Positions 9,072 through 16,041 of a stretch of 64,000 nt of DNA are shown here, one piece after another; position 1 is the stretch's first letter, and each line of letters starts with the position of its first letter. The stretch spans positions 1-64,000 of the forward strand of contig CAIQKV010000096.1 of the NCBI GenBank assembly GCA_903872505.1, written 5' to 3'. The position numbers were made by a program, and so were the translations under genes. Source of the stretch: an uncultured Opitutia bacterium. Lineage in GTDB: Bacteria; Verrucomicrobiota; Verrucomicrobiia; Opitutales; Opitutaceae. Under the pieces are notes generated by a model. That model did not search any database, had not been told where the DNA came from, and worked only from the letters and a program-made list of their open reading frames with translations.

Positions 9072-9752
9072 TCAGCGGAGCAGGGCGGCGTCGCGGATGG
9101 CGCGGATCAGCGCGGGGTCGGTCGCCACGGCGAGCACGCCGTTCACGACGAACTGGATGCCGACGCACAGGATGAGGAACCCCATGATCTTACTGAAGGC
9201 GTTCATGCCATTGACGCCGACGACGGTCACGATCCGGCCCGAGAGCCGCAGGGTCGCATACGTGAGGGTGGCGACGATGAGGATGCCGAGGATGATGGCG
9301 AAGTAGTCGACCCAGTGGCCGGCGAGCGAGGTGAAGCCGAGCGTGACCGCGATCGAGCCGGGGCCGCTCAGCATCGGCATGGCCAGCGGCGAGAACGAGA
9401 TGTCGCGCTTGGCGCGCGCCGCTTCCCGGGCGCGCTCCTCATCCTCCGTGCGGTGCGGGGCGGTGACCAGCATGGCCGAACCGATGCCGGCCAGCAGCAG
9501 GCCGCCGGCGATGCGCAGGCCGGGGATGGAGATGCCGAAGAACCCCATGATGAATGTCCCGCCGATGAGGAAGCTCACGAGGATCCCCACCATGTAGATG
9601 CAGGCCATGCGGAGCTGCTGGAGCCGGCGCTCGTGGGTGTCGCCCTCGGTGATGGCGAGGAACGTCGGCGCCGAGGCCAGCGGGTTGATCACCGGCAGGA
9701 GCGCGATGACCGTGCCGAGGATGAGCTGCCAGAAGTGCGAGACGGTGGGCAT
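9072..9752 (-). CDS. MarC-family integral membrane protein
   Basis: A 226-residue protein with six predicted membrane segments. The start (FWQLILGTVIALLPVINPLASAPTFLAIT) is the family hallmark (INP.G..P.FL), and GISIPGLRIAGGLLLAGIGSAML and LAMPMLSGPGSIAVTLG are the conserved central motifs. MarC/UPF0056 proteins are inner-membrane proteins of unclear function; the old link with multiple antibiotic resistance is not supported for E. coli MarC. The ATG at 9752 starts exactly at the conserved N-terminus. It lies between the rhamnosidase and dusB genes on the same strand, with gaps of about 60-70 bases. Confidence 0.9.
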   Translation of the reverse strand: MPTVSHFWQLILGTVIALLPVINPLASAPTFLAITEGDTHERRLQQLRMACIYMVGILVSFLIGGTFIMGFFGISIPGLRIAGGLLLAGIGSAMLVTAPHRTEDEERAREAARAKRDISFSPLAMPMLSGPGSIAVTLGFTSLAGHWVDYFAIILGILIVATLTYATLRLSGRIVTVVGVNGMNAFSKIMGFLILCVGIQFVVNGVLAVATDPALIRAIRDAALLR

Positions 9753-9810
9753 GGACGAGGTAGCGAAAGAGGCAGGAAATTCGCCGCGAGGCAAAGCCGG
9801 ATGCGCCGGC

Positions 9811-10923
9811 TCACCAGACCTCGACCGGACCCTTCGGCACGGGGATGGCCTCGCGCTCGGTCGCATCCGGCGCACCGGGCGCGCGCATGAACGAGGCGAC
9901 CATCGGGCCCGGCTGGTACTTGGCCAGCAGCTCGCCCTGCGCGTCACAGAACGGGGCGCGCCAGGCGGCATACTCCGCGACCGCCGCCTCGAAGTCGGCC
10001 CGCGAGGCGATGGTGATGATGCGCCGTTTGAAGTCCTTGGCGGGGCCGAACCGCTTCGCGTACCACGGCGCGACCTTGCGGAAGAGCTTGGCGCCGTTCT
10101 CCTCGCCGTAAAACGCCACGTAGCGCTCGAAATGCCGGCGCATCACGCGCACCCGCTCCGCGAAGCCGGGCTCGGGGGTGAGCTCGCCGGTGCGCAGGTA
10201 ATGCTCCGTCCGACGGAAGATCCACGGGTCGTAGAACGCCCCGCGGCCGATGCTGACGCCGGCGCAGCCGGTCGCGTCGAGCATGTGCTTCGCAGCCTCC
10301 GGCGTGGTCACGTCGCCGTTGCCGATCACCGGGATGGCGCGGACGGCGGCCACCACCGCGCGGATGCCGGCGAGGTTGACCGTGCCGCTGAAGCCCTGCG
10401 CGCGGGTGCGGCCGTGCACGAAGATCGCGGCGACGCCGGTGTCCTCGAGCACGCGCGCGAGGTCGGGCGCCGTGAGGTTGTCGTCGTCCCACCCGAGCCG
10501 CATCTTGGCGGTCACGGGGATTTTCACCGCGTCGATCATGCCGCGGACGAGCGCGGCGGTCTTGGCGAGCTCGGTCATCATCGCGGAGCCGCCGCCGACC
10601 TTCACGACCTTGCGGACCGGGCAGCCCATGTTGATGTCGACCGCCTGCGCGCCGAGCTCCTGGCACCGCACGGCGGCGTCGCGCATCTCCCCGGGCACGC
10701 TGCCGAACAGCTGGATGGCGAGCGGCCGGTCGGCCGGCGAGGTGGCGGCGAGCTTGAGCGCGGTGGGGTTGCGCTCGAGGAGCGAGCGGGCGTTGACGAG
10801 GTCGGTCGTCGCCCAGCCCAGCCCGCCGAGTTCGCGCACCGTCTCGCGCATGGGCAGGTTGGTGTAACCCGCCAGGGGCGAGAGAAACAGGTTCGACGAG
10901 AGCTCGTAGGGCCCGAGGCGCAT
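9811..10923 (-). CDS. dusB: tRNA-dihydrouridine synthase, DusB type
   Basis: A 370-residue FMN enzyme that reduces uridine to dihydrouridine in tRNA using NADPH. The TIM-barrel start (SSNLFLSPLAGYTNLPMR), the catalytic loop VDINMGCPVRKVVKVGGGSAMM with C101 as proton donor, KMRLGWDDDN, FVHGRTRAQGFSG, and the FMN phosphate region IPVIGNGDVTTPEAA / AGVSIGRGAF are all present. ATG 10923 was chosen because it begins at the conserved RLGPYELSSN segment, 12 codons into a longer frame. A copy of the 17-bp ATAACC palindrome lies about 50 bases upstream, so expression may be linked to the regulator that binds it. Confidence 0.93.
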   Translation of the reverse strand: MRLGPYELSSNLFLSPLAGYTNLPMRETVRELGGLGWATTDLVNARSLLERNPTALKLAATSPADRPLAIQLFGSVPGEMRDAAVRCQELGAQAVDINMGCPVRKVVKVGGGSAMMTELAKTAALVRGMIDAVKIPVTAKMRLGWDDDNLTAPDLARVLEDTGVAAIFVHGRTRAQGFSGTVNLAGIRAVVAAVRAIPVIGNGDVTTPEAAKHMLDATGCAGVSIGRGAFYDPWIFRRTEHYLRTGELTPEPGFAERVRVMRRHFERYVAFYGEENGAKLFRKVAPWYAKRFGPAKDFKRRIITIASRADFEAAVAEYAAWRAPFCDAQGELLAKYQPGPMVASFMRAPGAPDATEREAIPVPKGPVEVW

Positions 10924-10973
10924 GTCCCGCCAAGATGCGCCCGGTCCCCGCGAGCGCAACCCCCGCTGGCATC

Positions 10974-10990
10974 ATAACCTATTGGGTTAT
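10974..10990. promoter_or_regulatory. 17-bp palindrome ATAACC-N5-GGTTAT, copy 1 (upstream of dusB)
   Basis: The sequence ATAACCTATTGGGTTAT is a perfect 6-bp inverted repeat around five bases. Read on the minus strand it is ATAACCCAATAGGTTAT followed by GATGCC, and that 23-base string is identical to the copy at 43596. It sits between the small HTH gene and dusB. A -10-like TATGAT lies at its right edge in the dusB direction, so it may be a promoter operator. Function is inferred from recurrence and symmetry only. Confidence 0.6.
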
Positions 10991-10994
10991 AGTT

Positions 10995-11351
10995 TCAGAG
11001 GGACACATCCCGGCCGGTGCGGAGCTCGGCGAGCCAATGGAGCAGCCGCAGCGTGAGCTCGGCATCGGGCAGCCGGCGGCGGCCGGTGAGGAAGTCGCTG
11101 AGCCTTTGCGGCGGAATCCCGAGGTAGCGGGCGAGCCGGGCCTGGGCGCCATAGGGCCGCAGGGCCCGGCGCAGCATGGTCGCGTACACGTTCCACATCG
11201 GGGACGCGACGCCGGGGCGGCGGGTCCGGTAGGCGGCGGACCGGCGGGGCCGCAGCGCGGATTGAACGTGGCGAGCGCCGGTGCCGGCAGCCAGGGCCAG
11301 GGCCTCGCTCAGGTCCATCCATTGCTTGAGGACGGGGTGAACCGGGATCAT
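10995..11351 (-). CDS. Small helix-turn-helix DNA-binding protein (Cro/XRE-like)
   Basis: A 118-residue basic protein. Residues about 60-105 read as a helix-turn-helix of the lambda-repressor-like type: YGAQARLARYLGIPPQRLSDFLTGRRRLPDAELTLRLLHWL, with Q/L-A-R-x-L-G-I-x-x-Q-x-L-S-x-F-x-x-G-x-R spacing. The N-terminal 45 residues have no recognised domain. The gene is bracketed by two copies of the 17-bp ATAACC palindrome, one ten bases before its ATG and one just past its stop, which suggests an autoregulated repressor. No toxin partner is seen next to it, so an antitoxin role is not supported. It ends with GRDVSL. Confidence 0.72.
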   Translation of the reverse strand: MIPVHPVLKQWMDLSEALALAAGTGARHVQSALRPRRSAAYRTRRPGVASPMWNVYATMLRRALRPYGAQARLARYLGIPPQRLSDFLTGRRRLPDAELTLRLLHWLAELRTGRDVSL

Positions 11352-11360
11352 GCCGGCAAC

Positions 11361-11377
11361 GTAACCCAATAGGTTAT
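11361..11377. promoter_or_regulatory. 17-bp palindrome, copy 2 (immediately upstream of the HTH gene)
   Basis: GTAACCCAATAGGTTAT differs from the perfect palindrome by its first base. It ends ten bases before the ATG of the HTH gene, a position where a bound repressor would block transcription or initiation. With flanks it matches the copy at 43596 at 27 of 29 positions in the same orientation, so the conserved element extends beyond the palindrome. Autoregulation by the adjacent HTH protein is the simplest inference. Confidence 0.6.
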
Positions 11378-11406
11378 GCTGCCCCCAGCGGGCCGCTGTA
11401 TTTTTT

Positions 11407-11421
11407 CGGTAATATTTACCG
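11407..11421. promoter_or_regulatory. 15-bp AT-rich inverted repeat CGGTAA-TAT-TTACCG
   Basis: A perfect 6-bp inverted repeat around three bases, centred 45 bp from palindrome copy 2. On the minus strand it is followed by A residues, and on the plus strand it is preceded by T residues, so it is not shaped like an intrinsic terminator. Its half-site GGTAA/TTACC resembles the GTAAC half of the neighbouring palindrome, and a second regulatory site is plausible. The evidence is symmetry and position only. Confidence 0.4.
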
Positions 11422-11422
11422 G

Positions 11423-11461
11423 CTAGCGGCCGGCGAGGGCGGCCTTCATCCGGTGCAGCAC
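11423..11461 (-). pseudogene. Remnant 3' end of a MalY/PatB-type aminotransferase gene
   Basis: Read on the minus strand this stretch encodes VLHRMKAALAGR and a TAG stop. The intact aminotransferase at 13006-14166 ends with ALHRMKAALAAR and TGA. A 28-bp block is identical between the two (11431-11458 and 13014-13041). The frame continues upstream as GDRVAK, loosely like the parent's TRATLM, and then stops resembling it. The fragment lies on the far side of the compositionally distinct gene at 11539-12978, so that gene is bracketed by two copies of the aminotransferase 3' end. Confidence 0.75.
11431..11458. repeat. 28-bp direct repeat, left copy (partner at 13014-13041)
   Basis: Identical to 13014-13041 over 28 bases, with a further partial match on the side of the stop codon. 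Both copies lie on the same strand and flank the 11539-12978 gene. The right copy is the true end of the aminotransferase gene; the left copy is its remnant. Confidence 0.85.
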
Positions 11462-11538
11462 CTTTGCCACCCTGTCGCCGTTTGGATATCTGGGCGAATC
11501 GATTTGCCCGAGCCGTTGGCCAGGGACATTTAGGCAGC

Positions 11539-12978
11539 GTGAAACACGCGCGGTTTTCCACACGCTTTGACTTCGTGCGCGTATCGCTCATCGCGACGGG
11601 AATGATTTTTGGAATGACCTGCGTCTTGGGTGCGATCGATCCGTGGAACGAAGCGTTGCCCGAGGTGAAGTTAAAGAACGGCACGGTGCTCCACAACTTC
11701 CAGGTGGTTGGGGTCGGCTCCACGACGGTCGTGGCGCGTTGGGCGGGCGGGCAGGGCTCAGTCGCACTCACGCAGTTGCCGCCAGAGTTGCAGGCTGCGC
11801 TCGCTGCGGCCGCCGCGCCGAAATCCGTCGCGGAGCCAGAACCAGCCCCGATGGTTTCGGCCGATTTGGCCGCGGCCGTGTTGCCCACGGAAATCAAGCT
11901 GACCAATGGAGTTGTCATGCACCACTCCGTGGTGACGCACTGGGAGGAGGATGCCGTGATCGTGAGCTATCCGGGCGGAATCATCCCAGTGCGATTCAAG
12001 AACATTATGCCCGAGCAACGGGTAATTTTCGAAGCGCGAAGGGTAGAGGCGCTGGCCGCGCAGGCTCAACAGCTCGCGGAAAAAATCCGGGCGGACAAAG
12101 CGGCGACCCAGGCAGAAATGGAGCGGCAGACTCTGGGAATCGAGGCATCGGTGAACCCTCGATCCTATGAGGGCATGCAGATTATTTCCTTCCGGGTGAT
12201 TCCCGAGGTGAAGTTGATGGATGGCACGCAATTGCACAACATGACGGTGCGCGCGGTTGCCTCGGACTATATCGTGGCGAGTTGGGACGGTGGGCAGGGC
12301 GATATCCTGCTCACGCAGTTGCCGCATGAACTGCGTGATTTCCTTGTTTTCGAAGCAGGGCGGAAACCCGGGACAGCGGCTGAGACGAAGCCGGGGGTAA
12401 CGGCCGGCGCGGCGGTGGAGTCACGTGCCAACCTGCGGATGCCCACGGAAATCAAGCTGACCAATGGTTTTGTCATGCATCGCTCAGTGGTGGTGCGTTG
12501 GGAGGAGCATGCGGTGCTCGTGAAATACCCGGGCGGGATTGTTTGGACCCAATTTCAGAACATCGCGCCCGAGCAGCGGGCGAGTTTCGAGTTGCGCAAG
12601 GCCGAGGCCCTCGCCGCACAAGCCAAGGCGGATGCCGCGCAAGCGTCCGTGGATCGAGCGATATCGAACGTGGAGTCGGCGCAAGAGGCCAAGAAGGCAA
12701 AGTGGAAAGAGGAGGACGAGCAACAGGACGCCGCCATCCGCGAGGGACTGGCCGGGCACTATCTGGTCAGAGGCATGACGAAAGATCAGGTGAGGCAGGT
12801 CATGGGAACGCCGCAAATGAGTGATGTAAAAGACAGCCTGACGTTCGTCTACCCCAACCGCGGCCTCGACAAACATGGCGCCGCAGCCACGCGCTATGTG
12901 CAATTTAACCAGCAAATGATCCTCACCGGGTGGAACGACCAGCGCGATAACGACTTCAGCGGGGCCGTCCAACATTGA
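11539..12978 (+). CDS. Exported repeat protein with C-terminal BamE/SmpA-like domain, unknown function
   Basis: A 479-residue protein of no recognised family. The GTG at 11539 gives a signal peptide (basic start, then VSLIATGMIFGMTCVLGA). Two large repeats of 186 residues follow, near residues 40-215 and 225-400. Each has an A module (PEVKLxxGTxLHNxxV, GGQGxxxLTQLPxEL) and a B module (PTEIKLTNGxVMHxSVV, WEExAVxVxYPGGI, PEQRxxFExRxxEALAAQA), with an alanine/lysine coiled-coil-like stretch after B. The last 75 residues (YLVRGMTKDQVRQVMGTPQ) resemble the SmpA/OmlA fold. Codon use is visibly less G+C-rich than the neighbours. It is bracketed by duplicated aminotransferase 3' ends, suggesting acquisition. 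Confidence 0.75.
   Translation: MKHARFSTRFDFVRVSLIATGMIFGMTCVLGAIDPWNEALPEVKLKNGTVLHNFQVVGVGSTTVVARWAGGQGSVALTQLPPELQAALAAAAAPKSVAEPEPAPMVSADLAAAVLPTEIKLTNGVVMHHSVVTHWEEDAVIVSYPGGIIPVRFKNIMPEQRVIFEARRVEALAAQAQQLAEKIRADKAATQAEMERQTLGIEASVNPRSYEGMQIISFRVIPEVKLMDGTQLHNMTVRAVASDYIVASWDGGQGDILLTQLPHELRDFLVFEAGRKPGTAAETKPGVTAGAAVESRANLRMPTEIKLTNGFVMHRSVVVRWEEHAVLVKYPGGIVWTQFQNIAPEQRASFELRKAEALAAQAKADAAQASVDRAISNVESAQEAKKAKWKEEDEQQDAAIREGLAGHYLVRGMTKDQVRQVMGTPQMSDVKDSLTFVYPNRGLDKHGAAATRYVQFNQQMILTGWNDQRDNDFSGAVQH
11883..12467. repeat. Intragenic duplication, 558-bp period
   Basis: The 27-base string starting GCCCACGGAAATC is identical at 11883-11909 and 12441-12467, a period of 558 bases or 186 codons. 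The surrounding sequence is similar but diverged, so the duplication of the A+B protein modules is older than these identical bases suggest, or this part has been homogenised. Confidence 0.85.
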
Positions 12979-13005
12979 ATCTCGAGCCCAACCCGGGCGC
13001 ACCGA

Positions 13006-14166
13006 TCAGCGCGCGGCGAGGGCGGCCTTCATCCGGTGCAGTGCGGCCATGAGGGTCGCGCGGGTGCAGCCGAAATTGAGCCGGACATAATGGCCGGGGG
13101 GCGCGCCGAACGGCACGCCGTCGCTCAGGCCGACGCCGTGCTGCTCAAAATGCGCCGTCGGATTGGGCAAACCGAGCGCGGTGACGTTGAGCCACGCGAG
13201 GTAGGTCGCCTCGATCGGCGCCTCGACCTTGATCCCCGGCAGCTCGCGCGCGAGGTACCCGAGCAGATAGTCGCGGTTGCCGCGCAGGTAGGTGAGCAGC
13301 GCCTGCCGCCAGTCCTCGCTGTCCCGGTAGGCGGCCTCGCACGCGACATAACCCAGGGGGTTGACCTCGGCGACGATGCCGGCGGTGGCGCGGACGAACT
13401 GCGCGCGCAGCCCGGGGTCGGAAATGATTGCGAGCGACGTGCCGAGCCCGGGGATATTGTAGGTCTTGCTTGGCGCGATGAACGTGATCGTGCGCGCCGC
13501 GATTTCCGGCGACAGGGTGGCCGTCGGAAGATGCCGCAGGGCGGGGTCAAGGATGAGGTCGCAGTGGATCTCGTCGGAGCAGAGCAGCAGCCCGTGCCGC
13601 AGGCAGAACGCGGCGATTTGCTCCAGCTCGTCGCGGCGCCAGACGCGGGCGAGGGGATTGTGCGGGTTGCAGAGGTAGAACAGCCGGGTCCGCGGGGTGA
13701 CAGCGCGCTCAAGCGCAGCCCAGTCGATTACCCAGCGCGCGGCGGCCGGGTCGAGCGAGGCCGGCACCTGCACCGGGACGCGGCCGGAGTTTTTCGGCGC
13801 TGTCATGAACGGCGGGTAGACCGGCGTGAGCGTGAGCACTTCCTCGCCGGCCGCCGCAAAGGCCTGGGCGGTCACGTTGAGCCCGACGACGAGTCCCGGC
13901 AGCCACACCAGCCAGCTGGGATCGATCTTCCAGCCGTAGCGCGCCGCGTGGGCGTTGACGACCGCGTCGGTTGTGGATTTCACCGGCCGGGCATAGCCGA
14001 AAATGCCGTGGTCCACCCGCGCGTGGAGTGCCGCGATCACGGCGGGCGGCGACTTGAAGTCCATGTCGGCGACCCAGAGCGGCAGCACGTCGCGGCCGGC
14101 GTATTTCTGCCATTTTTGCGAGTCGGTGCCCGCGCGCGGCACCGGGGTGTCAAAGTCGAAGATCAT
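13006..14166 (-). CDS. PLP-dependent aminotransferase, MalY/PatB family (putative cystathionine beta-lyase)
   Basis: A 386-residue fold-type I PLP enzyme. MalY/PatB members cleave the C-S bond of cystathionine or related thioethers. Family signs are DVLPLWVADMDFKSP near the N-terminus, HGIFGYARP, the PVYPPF motif, FYLCNPHNP, CSDEIHCDL and the PLP lysine in APSKTYNIPGLGTS (K234). The usual CNPHNPVGRVW reads CNPHNPLARVW here, a mild deviation. ATG 14166 is used because MIFDFDTPVPR is the conserved start. Its 3' end is duplicated at 11423-11461. Confidence 0.9.
   Translation of the reverse strand: MIFDFDTPVPRAGTDSQKWQKYAGRDVLPLWVADMDFKSPPAVIAALHARVDHGIFGYARPVKSTTDAVVNAHAARYGWKIDPSWLVWLPGLVVGLNVTAQAFAAAGEEVLTLTPVYPPFMTAPKNSGRVPVQVPASLDPAAARWVIDWAALERAVTPRTRLFYLCNPHNPLARVWRRDELEQIAAFCLRHGLLLCSDEIHCDLILDPALRHLPTATLSPEIAARTITFIAPSKTYNIPGLGTSLAIISDPGLRAQFVRATAGIVAEVNPLGYVACEAAYRDSEDWRQALLTYLRGNRDYLLGYLARELPGIKVEAPIEATYLAWLNVTALGLPNPTAHFEQHGVGLSDGVPFGAPPGHYVRLNFGCTRATLMAALHRMKAALAAR
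13014..13041. repeat. 28-bp direct repeat, right copy (partner at 11431-11458)
   Basis: This copy encodes the last codons of the intact aminotransferase on the minus strand. Together with the left copy it bounds about 1.55 kb that contains only the exported repeat-protein gene. Confidence 0.85.
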
Positions 14167-14286
14167 GCGGAGAGGGCGGACAGTGAACCACGGATGACCC
14201 GGCTGGGCACGGATTTTTTCCGGCATAAACCGGGGCGGCGGAGCATCGGGCTGGGGGGCGCGCCCGATCCGAGGGTTCCAGCCGGC

Positions 14287-14787
14287 TCAGCGCATCGGCG
14301 TCGGCGTGCTGAACCCCTTGTGCGTGAACTGGACCGGCTCGAGCAGCAGGTTCGGATTGTCGGCGTGCTGCCGCAGGAGCTGCTGGACGGTCGCGGAGTT
14401 GGGAATGGTCGGCGGGATGAGCCGGGTGCTGACGGGCGTGAGGGTGAGCACCGCGCCATCGGCCGAGAGCTGCCAGGTGAAATAGGCGTACTTCCGGTCG
14501 GACGACTCGATGTCCTGCACGGTGACAAACGGCACCTTGTCGACATCCGAATGATAGGCGCGGTACAGGTCGCCGTTGAAGGAAATGATGTAGATGAAGC
14601 CGTCCAGCTGGCGCACTTTCATCTCGTCCGGCTTCGCGCTGTCCTTCTGCCGGGCCACCCAGACGCCGAGGAGCGACGGCTCCACCCGCCGGGTCGGGCT
14701 GCCGGTGATGGGGACGTCATAGTTGCAGCTGCCGAGGAACAGACAACCGGCGGCGATCAGGAGGGTCCGGGGCAGGCTTGGTTTCAT
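14287..14787 (-). CDS. Lipoprotein of unknown function
   Basis: A 166-residue protein with a lipoprotein signal: MKPSLPRTLLIAAGCLFLGSC, where C21 would be lipidated. The mature domain begins NYDVPITGSPTRRVEPSLLGVW and is rich in beta-type sequence (GFIYIISFNGDLYRAYHS, YAYFTWQLSADGAVLTLTPV), suggesting a lipocalin-like or similar small barrel with a lipoprotein GxW start. I do not recognise a named family. ATG 14787 was chosen because it places the signal peptide correctly. It lies upstream of the aminotransferase on the same strand with a 120-base gap, so co-transcription is uncertain. Confidence 0.75.
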   Translation of the reverse strand: MKPSLPRTLLIAAGCLFLGSCNYDVPITGSPTRRVEPSLLGVWVARQKDSAKPDEMKVRQLDGFIYIISFNGDLYRAYHSDVDKVPFVTVQDIESSDRKYAYFTWQLSADGAVLTLTPVSTRLIPPTIPNSATVQQLLRQHADNPNLLLEPVQFTHKGFSTPTPMR

Positions 14788-14919
14788 GCGCAGCACGGTA
14801 ATAAAACCGCCGCCAAATGCCACGACCGACTTGCGGCCGCCGGTCGCGGTCACGCCAGGCCCGGCGGGTGCGCTCCTTTTGCTTTTGCGGTGCGGCGGGG
14901 AGGATGCGAGCGTGCCCCC

Positions 14920-15582
14920 ATGAATCCCGCCCTGGTTCCCTTCCTGGTGATTGGCTTCTTCGTGGCGATGATCGCGCTGGTCAGCTGGGTCACGGCCCGG
15001 CAGAGCAAACTGGCTGCGGCCAACGTCCGCCAGCTGGCCGACACCCTTGGGCTGCAGGTAGAGGAAAAACCTCCGGCGCTCGGGCTGTTCTTCCAGGCGG
15101 CGAGGGCGGCCGGGCAGCTGCGCGGCAAGCGCGTGGAGCTGTACACGTTTGCGACCGGGTCGGGCAAGTCGCGCGCGCAGTGGTGCGCGGTGTCAGCGGC
15201 GCTGACGGCGGGCGGCGGGCTGACGTTTCACCTGCAGCGCCAGGGGATTAGCTCGAGGCTAATGGAGCTGTTCGGCGCGCGGGAAATTCAGGTGGGCGAC
15301 GCGGAATTTGACGCCGCCTGGTTCATCCAGACGAACCAGCCGGAGTATTTTCGCGAGGCGCTGCTGCCCGAGCTGCGCGCGAAGATCAACGCGCTGGTGC
15401 GCGAGCTGGGCGCCCGGTCGCCGGGAATGGAGTTCAAGCTGGAACAGGGCGTCGTGCGCTATGCGGAGATGGGCAGTTTTGCCAGCGGGGAGATCTGCCA
15501 GCGCTGCCAGCGGGCGGCGGACATCGTGGGCGATCTTGCCGACCTGGCCGAGGTGTTCACGGACCAGAAACCGGGGAACTGA
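14920..15582 (+). CDS. Membrane-anchored protein of unknown function
   Basis: A 220-residue protein with one N-terminal membrane segment (VPFLVIGFFVAMIALVSWVTA) and a soluble remainder that probably faces the cytoplasm or membrane surface. The soluble part includes GLFFQAARAAGQLRGKRVELYTFATGSGKSRAQW and a later NQPEYFREALLPELRAKI stretch. The pattern recalls bacterial DUF-type proteins that sense or modify membrane state, but I recognise no family. A CQRC pair near the C-terminus could bind metal. The stop is three bases from the next gene, so the two are co-transcribed. Confidence 0.7.
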   Translation: MNPALVPFLVIGFFVAMIALVSWVTARQSKLAAANVRQLADTLGLQVEEKPPALGLFFQAARAAGQLRGKRVELYTFATGSGKSRAQWCAVSAALTAGGGLTFHLQRQGISSRLMELFGAREIQVGDAEFDAAWFIQTNQPEYFREALLPELRAKINALVRELGARSPGMEFKLEQGVVRYAEMGSFASGEICQRCQRAADIVGDLADLAEVFTDQKPGN

Positions 15583-15585
15583 GGC

Positions 15586-16023
15586 ATGCCGCAAAACCTG
15601 ACTTCCCCCCCGGCCACCGGCCCGGTGCTGCTGTTCGACGGCGAATGCGGCCTGTGCAACCGCGTCGTGCGCCGGCTGCTCGCGCTCGATCGCGAGGGGA
15701 GATTGCGGTACGCGCCGCTGCAGGGTCCGGCGGCCCAGGCCTACCTGCGCGCCCACGCGCTGCCCACGGCGGATTTCAGCACGCTGGTGCTCGTGCCCGA
15801 CTGGCCGGTGAACGCCGCGCCGCCGCAGTTGCGCACGGACGGCGTCATCGCCGCGCTGCGCGGCGCGGGCCGCCCCGGGCTCGCCGGCCTGCTGGCGGTG
15901 TTCCCGCGCGGGGTGCGCGATGCCGGGTACAACTTCGTCGCGCGGGTGCGTTTTCGGATGTTCGGCGCGTGGCGGGCGTGCCCGTTGCCGCGGCCCGAGT
16001 GGCGCGGGCGGTTTGTCGAGTGA
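15586..16023 (+). CDS. DCC-family thiol-disulfide oxidoreductase-like protein (DUF393)
   Basis: A 145-residue protein. The start VLLFDGECGLCNRVVRRLLALDREGRLRYAPLQG carries the DGxCxLC motif that names the DCC family, whose CxxC is thioredoxin-like. The later stretch (TDGVIAALRG...LLAVFPRGVRDAGYNFVARVRFRMFG) matches the typical rest of the family. The exact biochemical role is unproven. It begins three bases after the upstream membrane-protein gene and ends convergently with the TerC gene. Full length for the family. Confidence 0.9.
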   Translation: MPQNLTSPPATGPVLLFDGECGLCNRVVRRLLALDREGRLRYAPLQGPAAQAYLRAHALPTADFSTLVLVPDWPVNAAPPQLRTDGVIAALRGAGRPGLAGLLAVFPRGVRDAGYNFVARVRFRMFGAWRACPLPRPEWRGRFVE

Positions 16024-16041
16024 GCCGGCCTGGGGTGCGGC

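Noticed and set aside
10995..11351. Antitoxin role for the small HTH protein
   Set aside because: No toxin-like gene is adjacent: dusB lies downstream and the insert-borne repeat protein upstream. A plain autoregulated DNA-binding protein fits better.
11407..11421. Intrinsic terminator for the aminotransferase remnant or HTH gene
   Set aside because: The T-run precedes rather than follows the hairpin on the plus strand, and A residues follow it on the minus strand, so neither strand gives a terminator.
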